Of a stretch of DNA of 64,000 nucleotides, positions 48,515 through 60,558 are shown piece after piece. Numbering within the stretch: the stretch's first letter is position 1; each line of letters opens with the position of its first letter. The position numbers and the translations under genes are program-made. This stretch comes from Chaetorhynchus papuensis (lineage: Eukaryota; Chordata; Aves; Passeriformes; Rhipiduridae): positions 1-64,000 of the forward strand of contig VWYX01000858.1 in the NCBI GenBank assembly GCA_013396525.1, written 5' to 3'. The notes under the pieces were generated by a model that did no database searches, was not told the origin of the DNA, and saw only the letters and a program-made list of their open reading frames with translations.

Positions 48515-51500
48515 CTTTTGTATAGGCAAACTAGAGATGCCTGAATGGGGTGGGAGCACTATGTGTATCTTAAACCTTAACTGTAATGCACAGTGATGCA
48601 AAAGTCTATGATCCAGGACTAAAAGCTGGGAATTTTACTCAGTCATGTCATCCACATCTTTAAGGAAAGCAAACAGGACCTGGCTTTAACCAGTGAGTTA
48701 GTCCATGCAGTTCTACTAAACGGACATTGAAGTGGTGCTGAGATTTCAAAGGCCTCAGTTCTGCATGGCAAGTGGTGTTTTGAGTAAAGTGGTGCCACTT
48801 TAGTACATAATCTAGACACTGTTTTCATCACAGAAGATTTTCCTGTGCCACAGTATACTTGAAAAGTGATTTATAACTTGGAAAGTACTTGTAGCCTTGT
48901 AATCTTATAAAAAAAGTTGACTCTCACTTTCCCAAAGAAGACATTTTTAGCTATCAGCATTTTTAGTAGTTGATTTTGTTCTTTTACCACCACCCCCATG
49001 CTAGCTGCAGAGTAAAGTAATTTAATTGTGGTTTCTAAACAGATGTACTTGGAAGAAAATCTGGCCAGAAACAACACATCAAAAGACAATTACCATTTTG
49101 TTATATATTTATTGGGTAGCATCCTCTTCTTGCCCCTTGTTTGTCAGCTGAAAACTTCTTCAGGTTTCCTTTTAGAGGTGTTCCATTTCTGGCAACAAGC
49201 AAAGACAGAAAATCTGTGTGTGTCTTGTTTCCTTTTTTAGCAGGAAATCACTGGGAATATACATTACCCTAAGTAAGCAAGCAGCTGTTCTAGAGCAAGG
49301 TCCTGACACACAAACATTGTAATGACGTACAAAGACTAATATATGTACACACAGAGAAATGTCCACGGGTTTTTTTTCTCCCCACCAGGGTCTAGAGGGG
49401 AAAAAAACCCCCCTCCTGTTGGTTGCCATGGTCACTGTTTATAATGATAGCATTTGCCAAAAGTTACCACACTGCACTTCCTTTAGCTTGGTGCTGCAAA
49501 GCCCTCTCTGCCTTTTAGCTCCTGGTAAGCTTTTGCTTCGGAAGAAATCTGCTACAAAGGATTTGGTTTGTATTTTTTTGTAACAACCATGAAAATCAAT
49601 AACAGAACTTCCCTGTTTTAGTGATGTAGGATCCTAATCTGAGCACACACTTTATTCTTAAGAGGAAACCATTGTGGTAATTTGCTGGCAAATGCTTACT
49701 CTAAGGCAATCAGCAAAGTACTCCTACGATTTCTGCTAACCCAAAGGAAACCACAAGCCAGTCTGTCTTGGGTAGTTCCTGTGATTTTTCTCATACCAAC
49801 AGCTGATGCCTTTTTTTGTCCTTTTCCTGTGATGCTACAGCTACTTCACTTGGACAGCCCCGTGCCTGCAGACCAAGCATTCATGTTGGCTTACGTGAGG
49901 AACCGGTTTCTGCAGATACGTTTTGGTGTATTGGAAAGTTATCTGATCCTTGGCTTTCCATCTTCCTCACTAAATGTACAGGTCAAATTTGTTCCTTTTT
50001 TTTGCTGTACTTGCCTTGACTTGAAGACTGGTGGCATTTCCAGAGATTCTGAAACTGCAGCCTGCATTATTTTTTTTTAATCTTATCTCTGTGGTTTTTA
50101 ATATTAGTTCTTTCAGCAATACATAAGCTACTTAATACCAGGCTTCTTAGGCTTTGTACTGCAGTATGATACTGCCTTGTTTAACACAGACATCCAAATA
50201 TATGACCAGTGTAGATGTCTGGACCTTATTGCCTAATATGAGAGATTTTCCAGATGGCTTTGAAGGACTGGGCAATTTTCACGTTACGGGATGATTTGAG
50301 TGCGTTTTGGAGGGTTTGTGTGTGCAGGCAATTCTAGCAGTGCTAAAAGATGAGCCATGCAATTTGTTGATGGAGCTGCACCATGCCAGCTGGAGTTGGA
50401 ACACCTGGGAGATTCAGCCACTCCTGTGAAACTAAAAAAAGCAGTTCCTGTCTTGTAGAAATGATTGCTGGTGTTTTCTTTTTCCTCTTGAGTGCCAACA
50501 CCAAGGGTAGCTATGTTCAGCTGGGGGACTTATTTTAATTCTCAAACTCTGCATGTACCACTCTCTGTCTAGAAAGACCCTTGTTGTCAGGAATGCACAA
50601 GTGGCTTGGCCTTCACTCAGTGGCAGCGTTTTTCTTGTTAAGTACACTGGAAACATGGATTATTTAACTGTTTTCATTCGCCTATGCTGAGTTTGAAGGC
50701 AAGCAAAATGCCATCATCTTCCTCCTTTGGAAGTGCTTTGGCTTTCCATTTTCTTTCCTCTCCCAGAAGAGGGATTTTTTCTGCTTACAAACTGGATTTC
50801 ACAATCACAGAATACATTTTCCAGATGTTTGAGTATACTCTTTCCTAAAGCTTTGAGTGTGTTAACAAAAAAGTGCAGTTAGGAGAGCATCTTAAACAGA
50901 GATTCACCTTAACTCATCAATAAATTTTTGTGTCCTTGTAATACAAGCAAGCCAGTTTTTCTTGTAAACGGGAATTCATTCATTACTCAGTCAAGTTCAA
51001 ATTCTTTTTCTAGCCAGTGGAGAAGCTGCATGACTTCCCTTTATTTTGGAGGGTGAAAATAAATTTGAAGGTTGCATGGATTAAAGTGCTGCAGTGAAGG
51101 GAAGTGGAATTTACTTGGAAGCAGATACTGCATTTACACAGAAATATGAAGCTTTTACTGTAACAAGATAGAGACAGGTATATTTCTTTTCCTGAATGAA
51201 GGTAACTTGCTACCTTCACTCATAATTTTTTGTGGTGTTCAGACAAAATACCCAGAAACTGAAGATCTGAAAATATGATTTTCAAGGTGCTTAATTGGCT
51301 GTGGTTTTGTAGTTACTTTATCTCGTTAAGTTCAGGTGGCTGTTGACAGAGTGATAGTGCTTTCTAACCATTTTTGTCCGTTTTATACCAGCACTGCTGT
51401 TGAATCCGTTGCACAGTCAGTTGTCAGGACCTGACCCTGCTGAAAATGGGGTTTTGTGGGGCTTTTCGTTTGGTTGGGGTTTTTGTCATTGTTGGTTTTT

Positions 51501-53332
51501 GTTGGTTTTGGTTGTTGGTTTTTTGGGGTTTTTTTTTGTCCCTTGATTATTTTAATTTTTGTCATGAGTCTGAAATTGAATTGGATTTATACACTCACAC
51601 GACAGCACATGTGTTCGTTGGGCCACATTTTACCAGTACAGCACGTCAGCAGGCTCTGCCTGTTGGTACACTGGCAGCATCAAAGTGTTAGTGACTGACC
51701 CCTGACTTCCCCTGTGGCCCTTACATTTAAGGCTTGCTTCTGCCTTGGTTTTTATGTAATAATGCCTAGAAGTGAGATGAGCCTGAAGTCCTTTCAAGGA
51801 GGTGTTTTTCATCAAGATCATCCTAACAGTTTCTTTGTGGCTCTACAAAGGGTTGTTATGTTGGCAGGGTGGGAAGGAGAGTGGACAGACTGCAGTGAGA
51901 AGAACTGATCTGAGGGTTAGGAGTTGCCTAAGTGAGTGGGGCTTTTTCCATGGATGAAAATACACGTCATTGAGGAACTAGTGGTTGTTTTCATCTTGTT
52001 CTTCACTCTCCCCAGTCTGCCTCACTCTGGCTTACGGAGAAGCTAATGGGTACTGTGAGTGCTCAGCACTCATGAAAACTGGCTTGCTTAACTCTAATGA
52101 TTCCTAAATTTAATATGCTGCGGGTCCAGCTTTGGATGTTGTGAGATGCACACTGTTTCTCTAACCAAGATTGTGGGCATTCAGAAAACCTCTATAAATA
52201 GGAGGTTTAGCACCTGCAGATTTCATGTATGGACCTCAGGGGGTCCCATTTTTATTTCATCCCATTATTTTTAATTTTTCTTCAATTGACTTAAGTCCCT
52301 TGTTTATCAACAAATGTAAAATCCATTTTCCTGTAGGTACTGCTTTCCTTTTGAAGCAACATTACATAAAGGCTGAAGTTTAGAGTTTCATGCCTACTGC
52401 TTTTTCCCCATCATATTTGGAGTGATTATTTTAATTTTTCATGAACCAGGACTTTCGGGCTATTAAAGGTAAAAGTGCTGCTCTGTGGAGTGTTTGAAAT
52501 CAAAGTAGCAGCATGAGAACAGGACCATGAACAGCATGGAAAGGCTTGGTTAGAATCACTGGTCTAACTTGTTGATGAATCAAGCCTGGTATTCTTTTTT
52601 TTTTCCCACTTGCCTCTTGTATACATTCCTTGTAATCATGGTACTTGATAGGGACTCGCAAAAACTCAATCTTGGGCTTCCAAAGAAATCTGGAAAGTCT
52701 AGGGAGACCCTAAGAAAGTGCACGAGACAGTGGGAGTTAAACAATGCGAGAGGAGATGGAGTTTTGTCTCCCTATTTACTGCCCTAAATAGAGCACTTGA
52801 GCACTGATGAATTCAGGGCTAATTTGCCATGTCATGACTCAGTTGCTGCCCTGGAACTTGGCTCGGTGGCTGCAGGAAACTCTTCTGTTTGTTTCTATTT
52901 TAGCAGGTCCCAGCGAGTCGTCTCAGTGTCACTGCTGGATTTAGAAGTGGGTGGCCAATGGAAGATGAACTTTTGTTGGTCCAGCTCTCTCACAGTACGG
53001 AGTATTTATAATTGGGTGCAAAAGGTGGGAAGCTGTGCTCCTGCTGCAGCCAGCGTGACCCTTCCCAGGGAGTGCCGGCTTCGGCCGGGCTCCTGGGGAG
53101 AGCCATGCACTCCCAGGGAGCAGTCTGGTGCCAGGGAGACCTCTGCCAAGCCATAGGAGTAAGTGAAAGGAGCTGGGAAGCCCTGTCCTGTCAGCCTCTT
53201 CTGCCAGTCCCTCAGCTCTTACGGGGCTCCTGGCTCAGTGTCTGCAGAGAGGCCATATGGCACAAGGAAAACAAACCAGTTGTACCTGTGTGTCCAGGCA
53301 TCTCTTCTCCTGGACCTGTGTTACTGGAAGAA
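48515..53332. other. Non-coding sequence, no gene
   Basis: Unique sequence with a G/T-rich tract at 51448-51540. A GC-richer patch at 52840-53330 ends directly at the solo LTR. That patch has an acceptor-like TTTCTATTTTAG (ending 52912) and a consensus donor GTAAGT at 53159-53164 with an open frame between them, but the peptide has no domain and frames overlap. The 132-codon frame at 49682-50080 has a non-ATG start and no domain. Confidence 0.55.
51448..51540. repeat. G/T-rich low-complexity tract
   Basis: About 93 bp, almost entirely G and T on the plus strand, with four GGGG runs at 51448, 51458, 51476 and 51525. The last loop is too long for a canonical G-quadruplex, though shorter GG/GGG runs lie between. 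Confidence 0.8.
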
Positions 53333-53526
53333 TGTGGACGCTGCTAGAGTATTTTCGCAGAGAAATCCTTCAGCTCTCTAGTGCTTTGTGTGAGAACTCT
53401 GTCTTTCCCATACATGCTAAGTAAAACAGTGTTACAGTTTTGTAAACTTCTTGCTCCTGTACTTGTTTTTCTCAGATAGTGATTTTTCGGTTAGAAAAAC
53501 AACTGTCTGCTACATGCTCAGCACTT

Positions 53527-53555
53527 GGGCCAGCCCCTCAGGGGGCGGCTGGCCC
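53527..53555. promoter_or_regulatory. GC-rich hairpin in LTR U3
   Basis: Perfect 9-bp arms GGGCCAGCC (53527-53535) and GGCTGGCCC (53547-53555) flank an 11-nt loop that itself contains complementary CC and GG. It includes a GC-box-like GGGGGCGGC string and lies seven bases upstream of the CCAAT box. The related LTR at 7215-7584 has an imperfect version with GGCC arms at the matching place. Confidence 0.8.
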
Positions 53556-53561
53556 GAAGAA

Positions 53562-53628
53562 CCAATTACTTTGTGACACCTGGCACACTTTGTGAACTAA
53601 CTTATAAAAACCTCGGAAAATTATTAAA
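53562..53628 (+). promoter_or_regulatory. LTR promoter and polyadenylation landmarks
   Basis: CCAAT at 53562, TATAAAA at 53603 and ATTAAA at 53623. The 41-nt CCAAT-to-TATA spacing is identical in the sister LTR (complement of 7358 and 7317). Transcription would start near 53630 and run rightward. The very short TATA-to-signal distance implies a short R region. Confidence 0.65.
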
Positions 53629-56600
53629 TCTCGGCTTGCCTGCCGTTTTTCTATGGATTGACTCGTGTGGTTTTTTCTACGCATCCATGTTGCACAGCGT
53701 CAGAAGAAAATGGTTTTGTTTCTCCATGACAATTTAAAGAGAGGCTTCGTAACCAAACAAGGGGTAGGGCTTGAATCGATGTCCCTCAGGTTGTGCCACA
53801 TGCTCTTCCTTTTCACTGGGGCAGAAAATTTTGCCCGCCATCCCAGGTAGGACCCTCAAACTTTACTCTAAAATCTTTCCAACCTCTGGAATACTGAAAT
53901 GTAACCCAGATGTGGTTGAATCCTGAAGAAAAAGGCAGATACAAAACAAGATGTTGAGTTTAGTCTCCCTTTGCCAGCTCCTGAGTAGAGCAGCTTTGTG
54001 TTCTGCATTCAGAAAAAGCCCCAACAGCCACGTGCCACCTCACTTTGACTCCTGTTGCTTTCTCTAACTTAATGGCAATGAAACAAGAGATATTTTTGTT
54101 GTAGATGATGGAAGAAGAAAGACTTTCTTTCACTTTGATCCTTATCACCCAGATTCTTTTCCATACTTTGCTCAAAGGAATAACATGAATTACCTCAAAG
54201 TAGGGAAGAGTTCCATTAATTAGTTGTTAATAGCATTTTACTATTTCATGCCTTCTCAAGATATTAGCTTCAAATGTATAATCTTTGTTCTTGTAACAGA
54301 AATTTGATCATGGCATACAGTATTAAGGAAAAATAATAAAAATCTATCACGGGATAGTTACAGAATTAATTGATGTGAATTACTGAATATTTTGTTCAAA
54401 ACAGTGACACTCGATAGCTTGCCTTTGGCAACTAAGGCCAAATATAGAGGGACTTCCTGATTCTTAATTTCAGCATTTTTATTCTTTGAAACAAGGTTTA
54501 CATGTTCTGATTCATTACTAAGTTTTCTTAGTCATGAGCAGGTTACTTTCTGTTCTGCTCTGGAAGATATAGCTTAAAGAAATACCCCAAATTCTGCTAG
54601 TTTGTGTATCCTAAATTAACTGGAATGTTGTTTGTGATTGTTATAACAACAAAAGGCCAAGAAATGCAGGTTTCTGCTAGAACCTGTTCTATTTTTCTGG
54701 TAGGCTCTGAATACTGGATTTCAATATTTTGTGCCTTCTTTTTGGTTTTTTTTCTATTTTTTTCCTGTCCTGAGGAATGGCAAATAATCCCAATGCATAA
54801 AAAAAAATATGTCAAAAAGTAGTTTATACTCTTAAACATTATTGTGTGGAAATAGAACAGGAAAACGTTTGGGTAAGTGAGTGGGTCTGGTTTTTGTGAG
54901 GATCCAAATCTGTAGCCATTAAGTGACATACTCATGTTCTTAGGTCACAGCCTGTGTTACATGAGAAAATGGTATCACATTACACTCTTACGTTCTTTTG
55001 GGCATGTGAGGATATTTTTAACAATTCTGTATTAAAACAAATTCAGAAAAAGCTCTTTTTATGGAAGTAGACATCAACACCTCATTGTTTTATCTTTTGA
55101 CTTACTAATCTGGTTAAAATACAATTTCCTAAGAGTCAGAAGTACTGTTCCTCATTTTATGCCCTTATTATAAACAGTGGGACTTCTTTTAAATCAGTGC
55201 CTGCTAACTAAGCAAGCTTGTAACAGTTCACCTTTGGGATAACCTAAAAAGTCAGAAATGTACATAAGAAATTTCTATTCTAGAGCTAGAAGGTACTTTG
55301 GGGAGGTAAATTCAACTAGACTTTTTGAAGTACATTTAAAGTGGCTCTGCTTTCTTGTATTTTGACAGTAATTTTTGTCATAGGGCAGATATTTAAAAGA
55401 AATCAATTTTCATGCCAGTAAGCAGAAAATGAGTTAGTTTATGTAAGCTTTACCACAGTGTTCTTCATTAAAGTGAACAGAATGGCTCTTTCAATACTGA
55501 TTCTTCATTACTCTGTTGATATGTACATATACTGTAATACAGGCAGAATATTGGCACCACATCTGTAAAATACAGGCCTGTATAACTATCACCACGATGT
55601 GTGTCTGGTGTCCTTAAGAAATACGAGCAGCTGAATGGTGTAGATAGAGACAAAGGTAAACATTGAATTGAAAGAAGGTGAAACGTTTAGATTGCCTATT
55701 TGTAACGTGCTTTTTCATATATTGATAGTAAGGTTTTGGAAACAGCACTGTGTTCCATGACATCCTCATTACCCTGTTACTGACTTCTCCATTGGGTTGT
55801 GTAAATGTGCTTTTGTTATAGGTGGCTGATATATTATCTTGCTACTTTAAAGAGTTAAAATTAATTTCTAAACTAGTAGCCATCCATCTTGGTAACTCTT
55901 TTGCATTCTGCAACCATGAGATGCAGAAGGGAGAGCAGCTTTTCCTCAGCACTGCTCCTTTCTGTTCTTCCTGACAGGGATTTTGCTTGGCATCAGGGCT
56001 CCTGTTGTGCCCTGAGAGCCAGGAGCTGTGCAGGGTGCAGTGAGGAGCCAAGCCTGTTCACACGGGGCTGGGGAGCCCTGCGAGGGCAGTTCTGTGCCTG
56101 GCTGTGAAATGTGCTCCACTCTGACAACCATGTCAGAGCTTTTCCTTTCTCATCTTTGCTAAATAAAAAGTTTTAGCCTCCTCCTGGTTTCAGGCAGCCT
56201 TTGGCAAACGACCGTTTTTTATTTGTGGTTTTATGCTGGTTCTGACTTAGGGCACTCTTTATTGCTGTGTGGTTCTAGCAATCAAATTTCAATTTGTTCT
56301 GTTGGCAAATGTGTAAGGCACAAGAGAAATTTTCTGTATATGTGGACAGAAATATGTTGTTTTCCTTTATTTCTTAAACCCTTGGCATGATTTTTCTCTA
56401 TCTCCAAACTTGAGTGTTTCCCATATACAGTGTGTGTGTATGTTGATTGAGTTCATCTTTTTGGTTACCATAAATTATATTTTTGTGTCTTGCACCACTT
56501 AGCAATGACAAGCATTGTTTTACTTTGGTTTAAACTCCCTTTGTTCTTAAAAGAGCAGTTATAAAACCCATTTACAAACCCTGAGGTAGAGAAGGATGAT

Positions 56601-58079
56601 TATCAAAGAGAACATGACTTTTTAGAGGTTGGTGAGACAGTCTGTATGTCTCTTAAGAAAGCATTGCAGCATATAATATGTGCTCTTCTCCTGTGATGTC
56701 CACATTCCTGTGAATGATGGCATCTTCTGTGAAGTTGTTTAGTCTTCAGTAAAAAATGTGGATCTTTACTGCCTGTCTTTTAATACAGAAAGGAATTAAT
56801 CCTGTTGGTCTTAATGGCTGGTACCCCTTCATGTCCCAAATTTGTAAAGACTATTACACTCACATGCAGCACATTGCTCCATTAAGTCAGGAACTGTTTG
56901 TAGTAAGGAGCCATTGCAAAAACATTTGTAGAACGTGGCTCTTTTATTTGAGGATCAATAAGGGTTGATACTTTTATAGCTGTTTTTGCAGATTTTGCAA
57001 ACCATATTTTGCAGGTTTGGAGGGAGATCGTGAAATTGCTTAGGAAGAGCATGCTCAGAGTAAACATCACAACACACTTGGGTTATCCACATTAATATAA
57101 GTATTTCACAGATTGAAGAGACCTCAGCATCGTGTAGCAGCAATGACATGTTGCATTCCAAGATCCCAAGGCATGTTGCAGTCATTAATTAACTGGAAAC
57201 AATAACTTCCTTTGATGACAAGCAGTGTTTCCTCCTGACGAGGCACGGAGGATTAGATGCCTATCTCAAAGCAAAACATACTGCTCTTAAAAGATACTTT
57301 TATAAGTGCCTATTCTTTCCCATTTTCATTCGCTTTCATGTCAGGGTGTATATCACATCACCTCATTGTGTGCTTAATTGCTTAATTGCATCCTACTCTT
57401 CCTCTACTTTGATGCTAGTGGAGGAGTAAATCACTTTGCTCAGAGTGCAGACAAATATTCTGCTGGTGTGAGTGAAAATTCAGTACAATGTTATTTAAAA
57501 AAACCTGAAAGTGGGCGCTCTTGTAAGGAGTGAATTTTCATGGAAAATGCAACTTTTTCCTTTTAAAATTGGCAACAAAGTTCTTTTTTAATATATATGT
57601 ATATTCATTAGCATGTAGTAGCTTTTAGCCTAAAAGAAGGATGTCAACTCAAGTGGAAGAAAATAATGTGAAATAAAAAAACCCAACTGATGAAAGTTTT
57701 GTTGGGAAGGGAAAAGAAAGATGATGTTCCTTTCTCCCAGCATACTCTTATGCTGTCTTCTGTCCCATGTGGCCCCAGGTCTAGTCCATCTCCCTGTGCA
57801 ACTGAAAGTTTAACTGAACAGACAAAATGTCCCATATTGGATGTAGTTCTCAGCATAACTCAGGCTGGTCTCACAAGCAGGAAGGGGCCAACACTGTGCA
57901 GCAAGAGGGAAACCCACTGCAGTTCCCCATTCCCTCCTCTCTGCAGAGCACAGATGGTTCTCGTGATTTACTTATTTTAATAGGCCTTCATGGGATGCAG
58001 AAGGAATGTTCCAGCTGAGGAAAGCCAGTGTAGTAACACCATGAATCAGAGTGCCAGACTGATCTGTTTGCTTCCCAGG

Positions 58080-58094
58080 AAAAAAAAAAAAAAA
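58080..58094. repeat. Poly-A run (A15)
   Basis: Fifteen consecutive A following CCCAGG. No SINE or processed pseudogene body is visible upstream. Confidence 0.88.
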
Positions 58095-58167
58095 CAATGC
58101 AATCAGTAAGTCGTTCTGGTTTAGGCTGGATAAAACAACGGCTGCTCCAGGGGCTGATAAAGTTTGG

Positions 58168-58186
58168 AGGCCTCTTTAAAAGGCCT
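58168..58186. repeat. Bulged palindrome around TTTAAA
   Basis: AGGCCT occurs twice around CTTTAAA, so that GGCCT(C)TTT can pair with AAAAGGCC with one bulged C. It lies in a repeat-free, GC-moderate patch. Confidence 0.8.
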
Positions 58187-59488
58187 GTTTGAAAATTTGT
58201 TTTCTCAAATTATGTCCAAATACTCCCTGTGAGCTCCCAGTCCCACCCTTCTGTCCAGTGCTGAGCCCTGTGCTGTTATGCAATGCAGCCTTTGAAAACT
58301 GCACTCTGTTCTTAGCAGACACCAACCTGGATGTCAGAGGGCCAGGGTGGGCTTGTTTTTCCTGTCCTTGTAGCTGTTTGTAAACAAATTACTCTGTAAA
58401 CTGCCTTTTCTGTGGGGGAATGATACGAAGGATGAGTTGTTGTTGTTGCTGCCTTGCTTTTTCTTTTTTTTTTCTTCCCCCTAATCAGAACCAATCAGTA
58501 AGCTCTCATTTTTGATTCAGGTTTTCATGAGAACTGGTATTGTAATGTGGTGGTGTTAGTAAGGGATGCCTTTGCTGAATAGGCTGATGCCAGCTGACTT
58601 GTTCATCAGAGCGAAGTGCTACATGAGCAGAGTGATCCATCTCACATCGTAAGACAGAGGAATGAAGCTTGGAAAGCACAGTTACAAGTCACTGATGTAC
58701 ATATTTAGCTTAGTGAAAACAAAGAAAAAAAGAATTCTACTCCATAAAAGCAAATAAACTTCAGTTCTCCTCGCAGCAATCGGGAATTAATTTATTTGAT
58801 TGGAACTTTAGGAAGAAGTTCCAAGTCAGGTCCAAAGCTAAGATTTTTATAGAAATTATATTGCATTTGCAGATCTTTTCAAAGCCATTTGTAGTGAGCA
58901 GGCAATTTACTTAGGTCCTGTACACTTTATTCTCTAGAGAATTGAGGTAAGTGACCACTTCCTCACAGAAAGGATGCTCTTTCCTCTCCTTTGTGGCACT
59001 TCCCATATTTGATGAACCAAGTTCCAGAAGAGTCCAGTTTTGAAAAGCAGATACATAGAAACAATCAAAACTAGGTGTGTGTTGGAGGTGGCGGGGGAAA
59101 TAAAGTTATCTTGTGTTTGGGACTCTAAAATGAAGTGTTTCAGCTTCTGCTCTGACCCCGGGAGTTCATGCTGTAAAATCTTTACATACAATTTAGAACA
59201 TAAATCAGGAGCTTTTGGCTTTTGGAAGTTTGGTTTGGCTGGGACTGGCTCATTCTGTCCCCTGGAGGGACCATGCTTCCTCCACTCAAGGCTGAGGGAG
59301 AGGAATGTTATGGCAGGTTTGCAGGCTTACAGTGCAGTTCAACATTTGCACTTGCTTTCATGTAATACATTACCTTCACAAAAACAGCAAAGCCTTTGCT
59401 TCCTTTTTCATCACATCTGGCTCATAACAGCATAGTTCTTTCATTTTCATGGAGAAAAGTATTTTAAAAGCCTCTTAGGTACAGAATG

Positions 59489-59518
59489 GAGAGAGAGAAT
59501 GGGAGAGAGAGAGAGAGA
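59489..59518. repeat. GA microsatellite
   Basis: A (GA)n tract of about 30 bp interrupted by ATGG. It is a simple purine repeat and probably length-polymorphic. Confidence 0.9.
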
Positions 59519-60534
59519 CATGAATACTTCACCAGAAACTAATGGCTGGTTCTTTTCCCCCAAAATTTTTAAGGAGAATGTGCATGTGTCTTCACTCTTA
59601 CTTTCTGCAGAACACAACTGGGGGAGATCAGGTTTGTTTCAGCCCTAGCAAGGCTTTGGTGTGGCAGTGGTCTGGGAGGATGTTTAGGATGAGGTTCCCA
59701 GGAACGCTGAAGTGTTTCTAGGTAGCTCTACAGACGTCACTGGGCTCTCCACAAAGGGCTTGTTCTCAGCATGCCTCGGGTGTCTGCTGTCTGAAGGTGG
59801 TGTTATATTTTTGTCTCAAGGACCTGTTACCCTTAAGGTTTTTTTTTTCTTTATGTGCTCCAGGTGTCTTCCCAGGAGCTTTCTAACTCTTCATGTTTGG
59901 TGCTGTCTGTATCTTCAGCATTAAAATACTGAGAACAGTCACCATTTCTGTGGCTTTTTCTGGTGCCCACAGTTAAATCTGTTCCCTATCCTAAATGCCT
60001 GCTTTGCATGTGAGAGACTAGAACCTGCTGACCTCCCTGAAGCTGTCATATCTTGTCTTTTCCTTACCCAATAAAAGCTCTGCTTCCTTTCTCTTTTTCT
60101 ACCAAGAGATGTTTCTACCCTTTTCCTAGTGCCTCCCACCTGAAATTTTTCCTGCCCAGAGTTATCTCCAAGCTTACTTCCTTGCTTATCTTGCCTGGTT
60201 GCTGATTTGTCCTTTACACTGCAGGGCTGCTATCAAGGTATATAATCTATTATCCTCTTTTCCCCATAGCAACCTGTCTTGTAATGATGATGACTGAGAG
60301 ATGAAGCGTTAAAACGGCTGAGAAAGAAGTTATTTAGTCAAGTGACAAAAGGCATTATAAGAATGATGTTTGTAAAGTTTCTACATGTGAAGATTTAAAA
60401 TGCTCATTTTCTTCTGCCCAAAATCTTTTTAGTTAAACATTATTTTTAAAATAATGCTAATTTTAGACTTCTAAATACTTACGAGGAATGGGAGTGAAAC
60501 AGTTTTTTGGTTTCAGACTTTAAAAGATCGTTAC

Positions 60535-60558
60535 TTGCAGATGAAGTTTCATCTGCAA
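60535..60558. repeat. 24-bp inverted repeat
   Basis: Perfect 11-bp arms TTGCAGATGAA and TTCATCTGCAA are separated by GT. It is the tightest long inverted repeat seen in the window and could extrude as a cruciform or bind a dimeric protein. Confidence 0.9.

Larger units (their letters stand above)
53327..53708 (+). mobile_element. Solo LTR (53333-53702), ERVK-like, with perfect 6-bp target duplication
   Basis: A 370-bp solitary LTR on the plus strand, bracketed by perfect GAAGAA direct repeats at 53327-53332 and 53703-53708. It starts TGTGGACGCTG and ends CACAGCGTCA. It is the same family as the copy at 7215-7584. Shared blocks include CTTCAGCTCTCTAGTG, GAGAACTCTGTCTTTCCCAT, GAACCAATTACTTT and GACTCGTGTGGTTTT, in the same order and spacing. 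By eye the two copies agree at roughly three quarters of positions, so they are old or belong to different subfamilies. Promoter landmarks are CCAAT at 53562-53566, TATAAAA at 53603-53609 and ATTAAA at 53623-53628. A GC-rich hairpin at 53527-53555 sits just upstream of the CCAAT box. No internal retroviral sequence adjoins, so it is a recombination product. The 6-bp duplication points to a class II integrase. Confidence 0.9.
53709..60534. other. Non-coding AT-rich sequence, no gene
   Basis: Unique sequence with T-rich patches at 54740-54770, a bulged palindrome at 58168-58186, an A15 run at 58080-58094 and a GA repeat at 59489-59518. The GC-richer part at 55890-56110 carries overlapping frames on both strands without domains. 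No transposon was recognised. Confidence 0.6.

Noticed and set aside
49682..50080. 132-codon plus-strand frame with acceptor-like TGCTACAG inside
   Set aside because: Non-ATG start, no domain, and internal splice-like sites give no consistent exon.
52797..53156. 119-codon plus-strand frame with a GTAAGT donor just after it
   Set aside because: The frame starts at a non-ATG codon, hits a stop just before the donor and overlaps a 111-codon frame. The peptide is unrecognisable.
53767..53783. tRNA-like GGCTTGAATC string
   Set aside because: No A-box, no cloverleaf arms and no anticodon stem could be fitted around it.
60283..60326. C/D-box-like pattern (ATGATGA ... CTGA) suggestive of a snoRNA
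   Set aside because: The boxes are only about 40 nt apart, no terminal stem is visible, and the second box pair overlaps the first.
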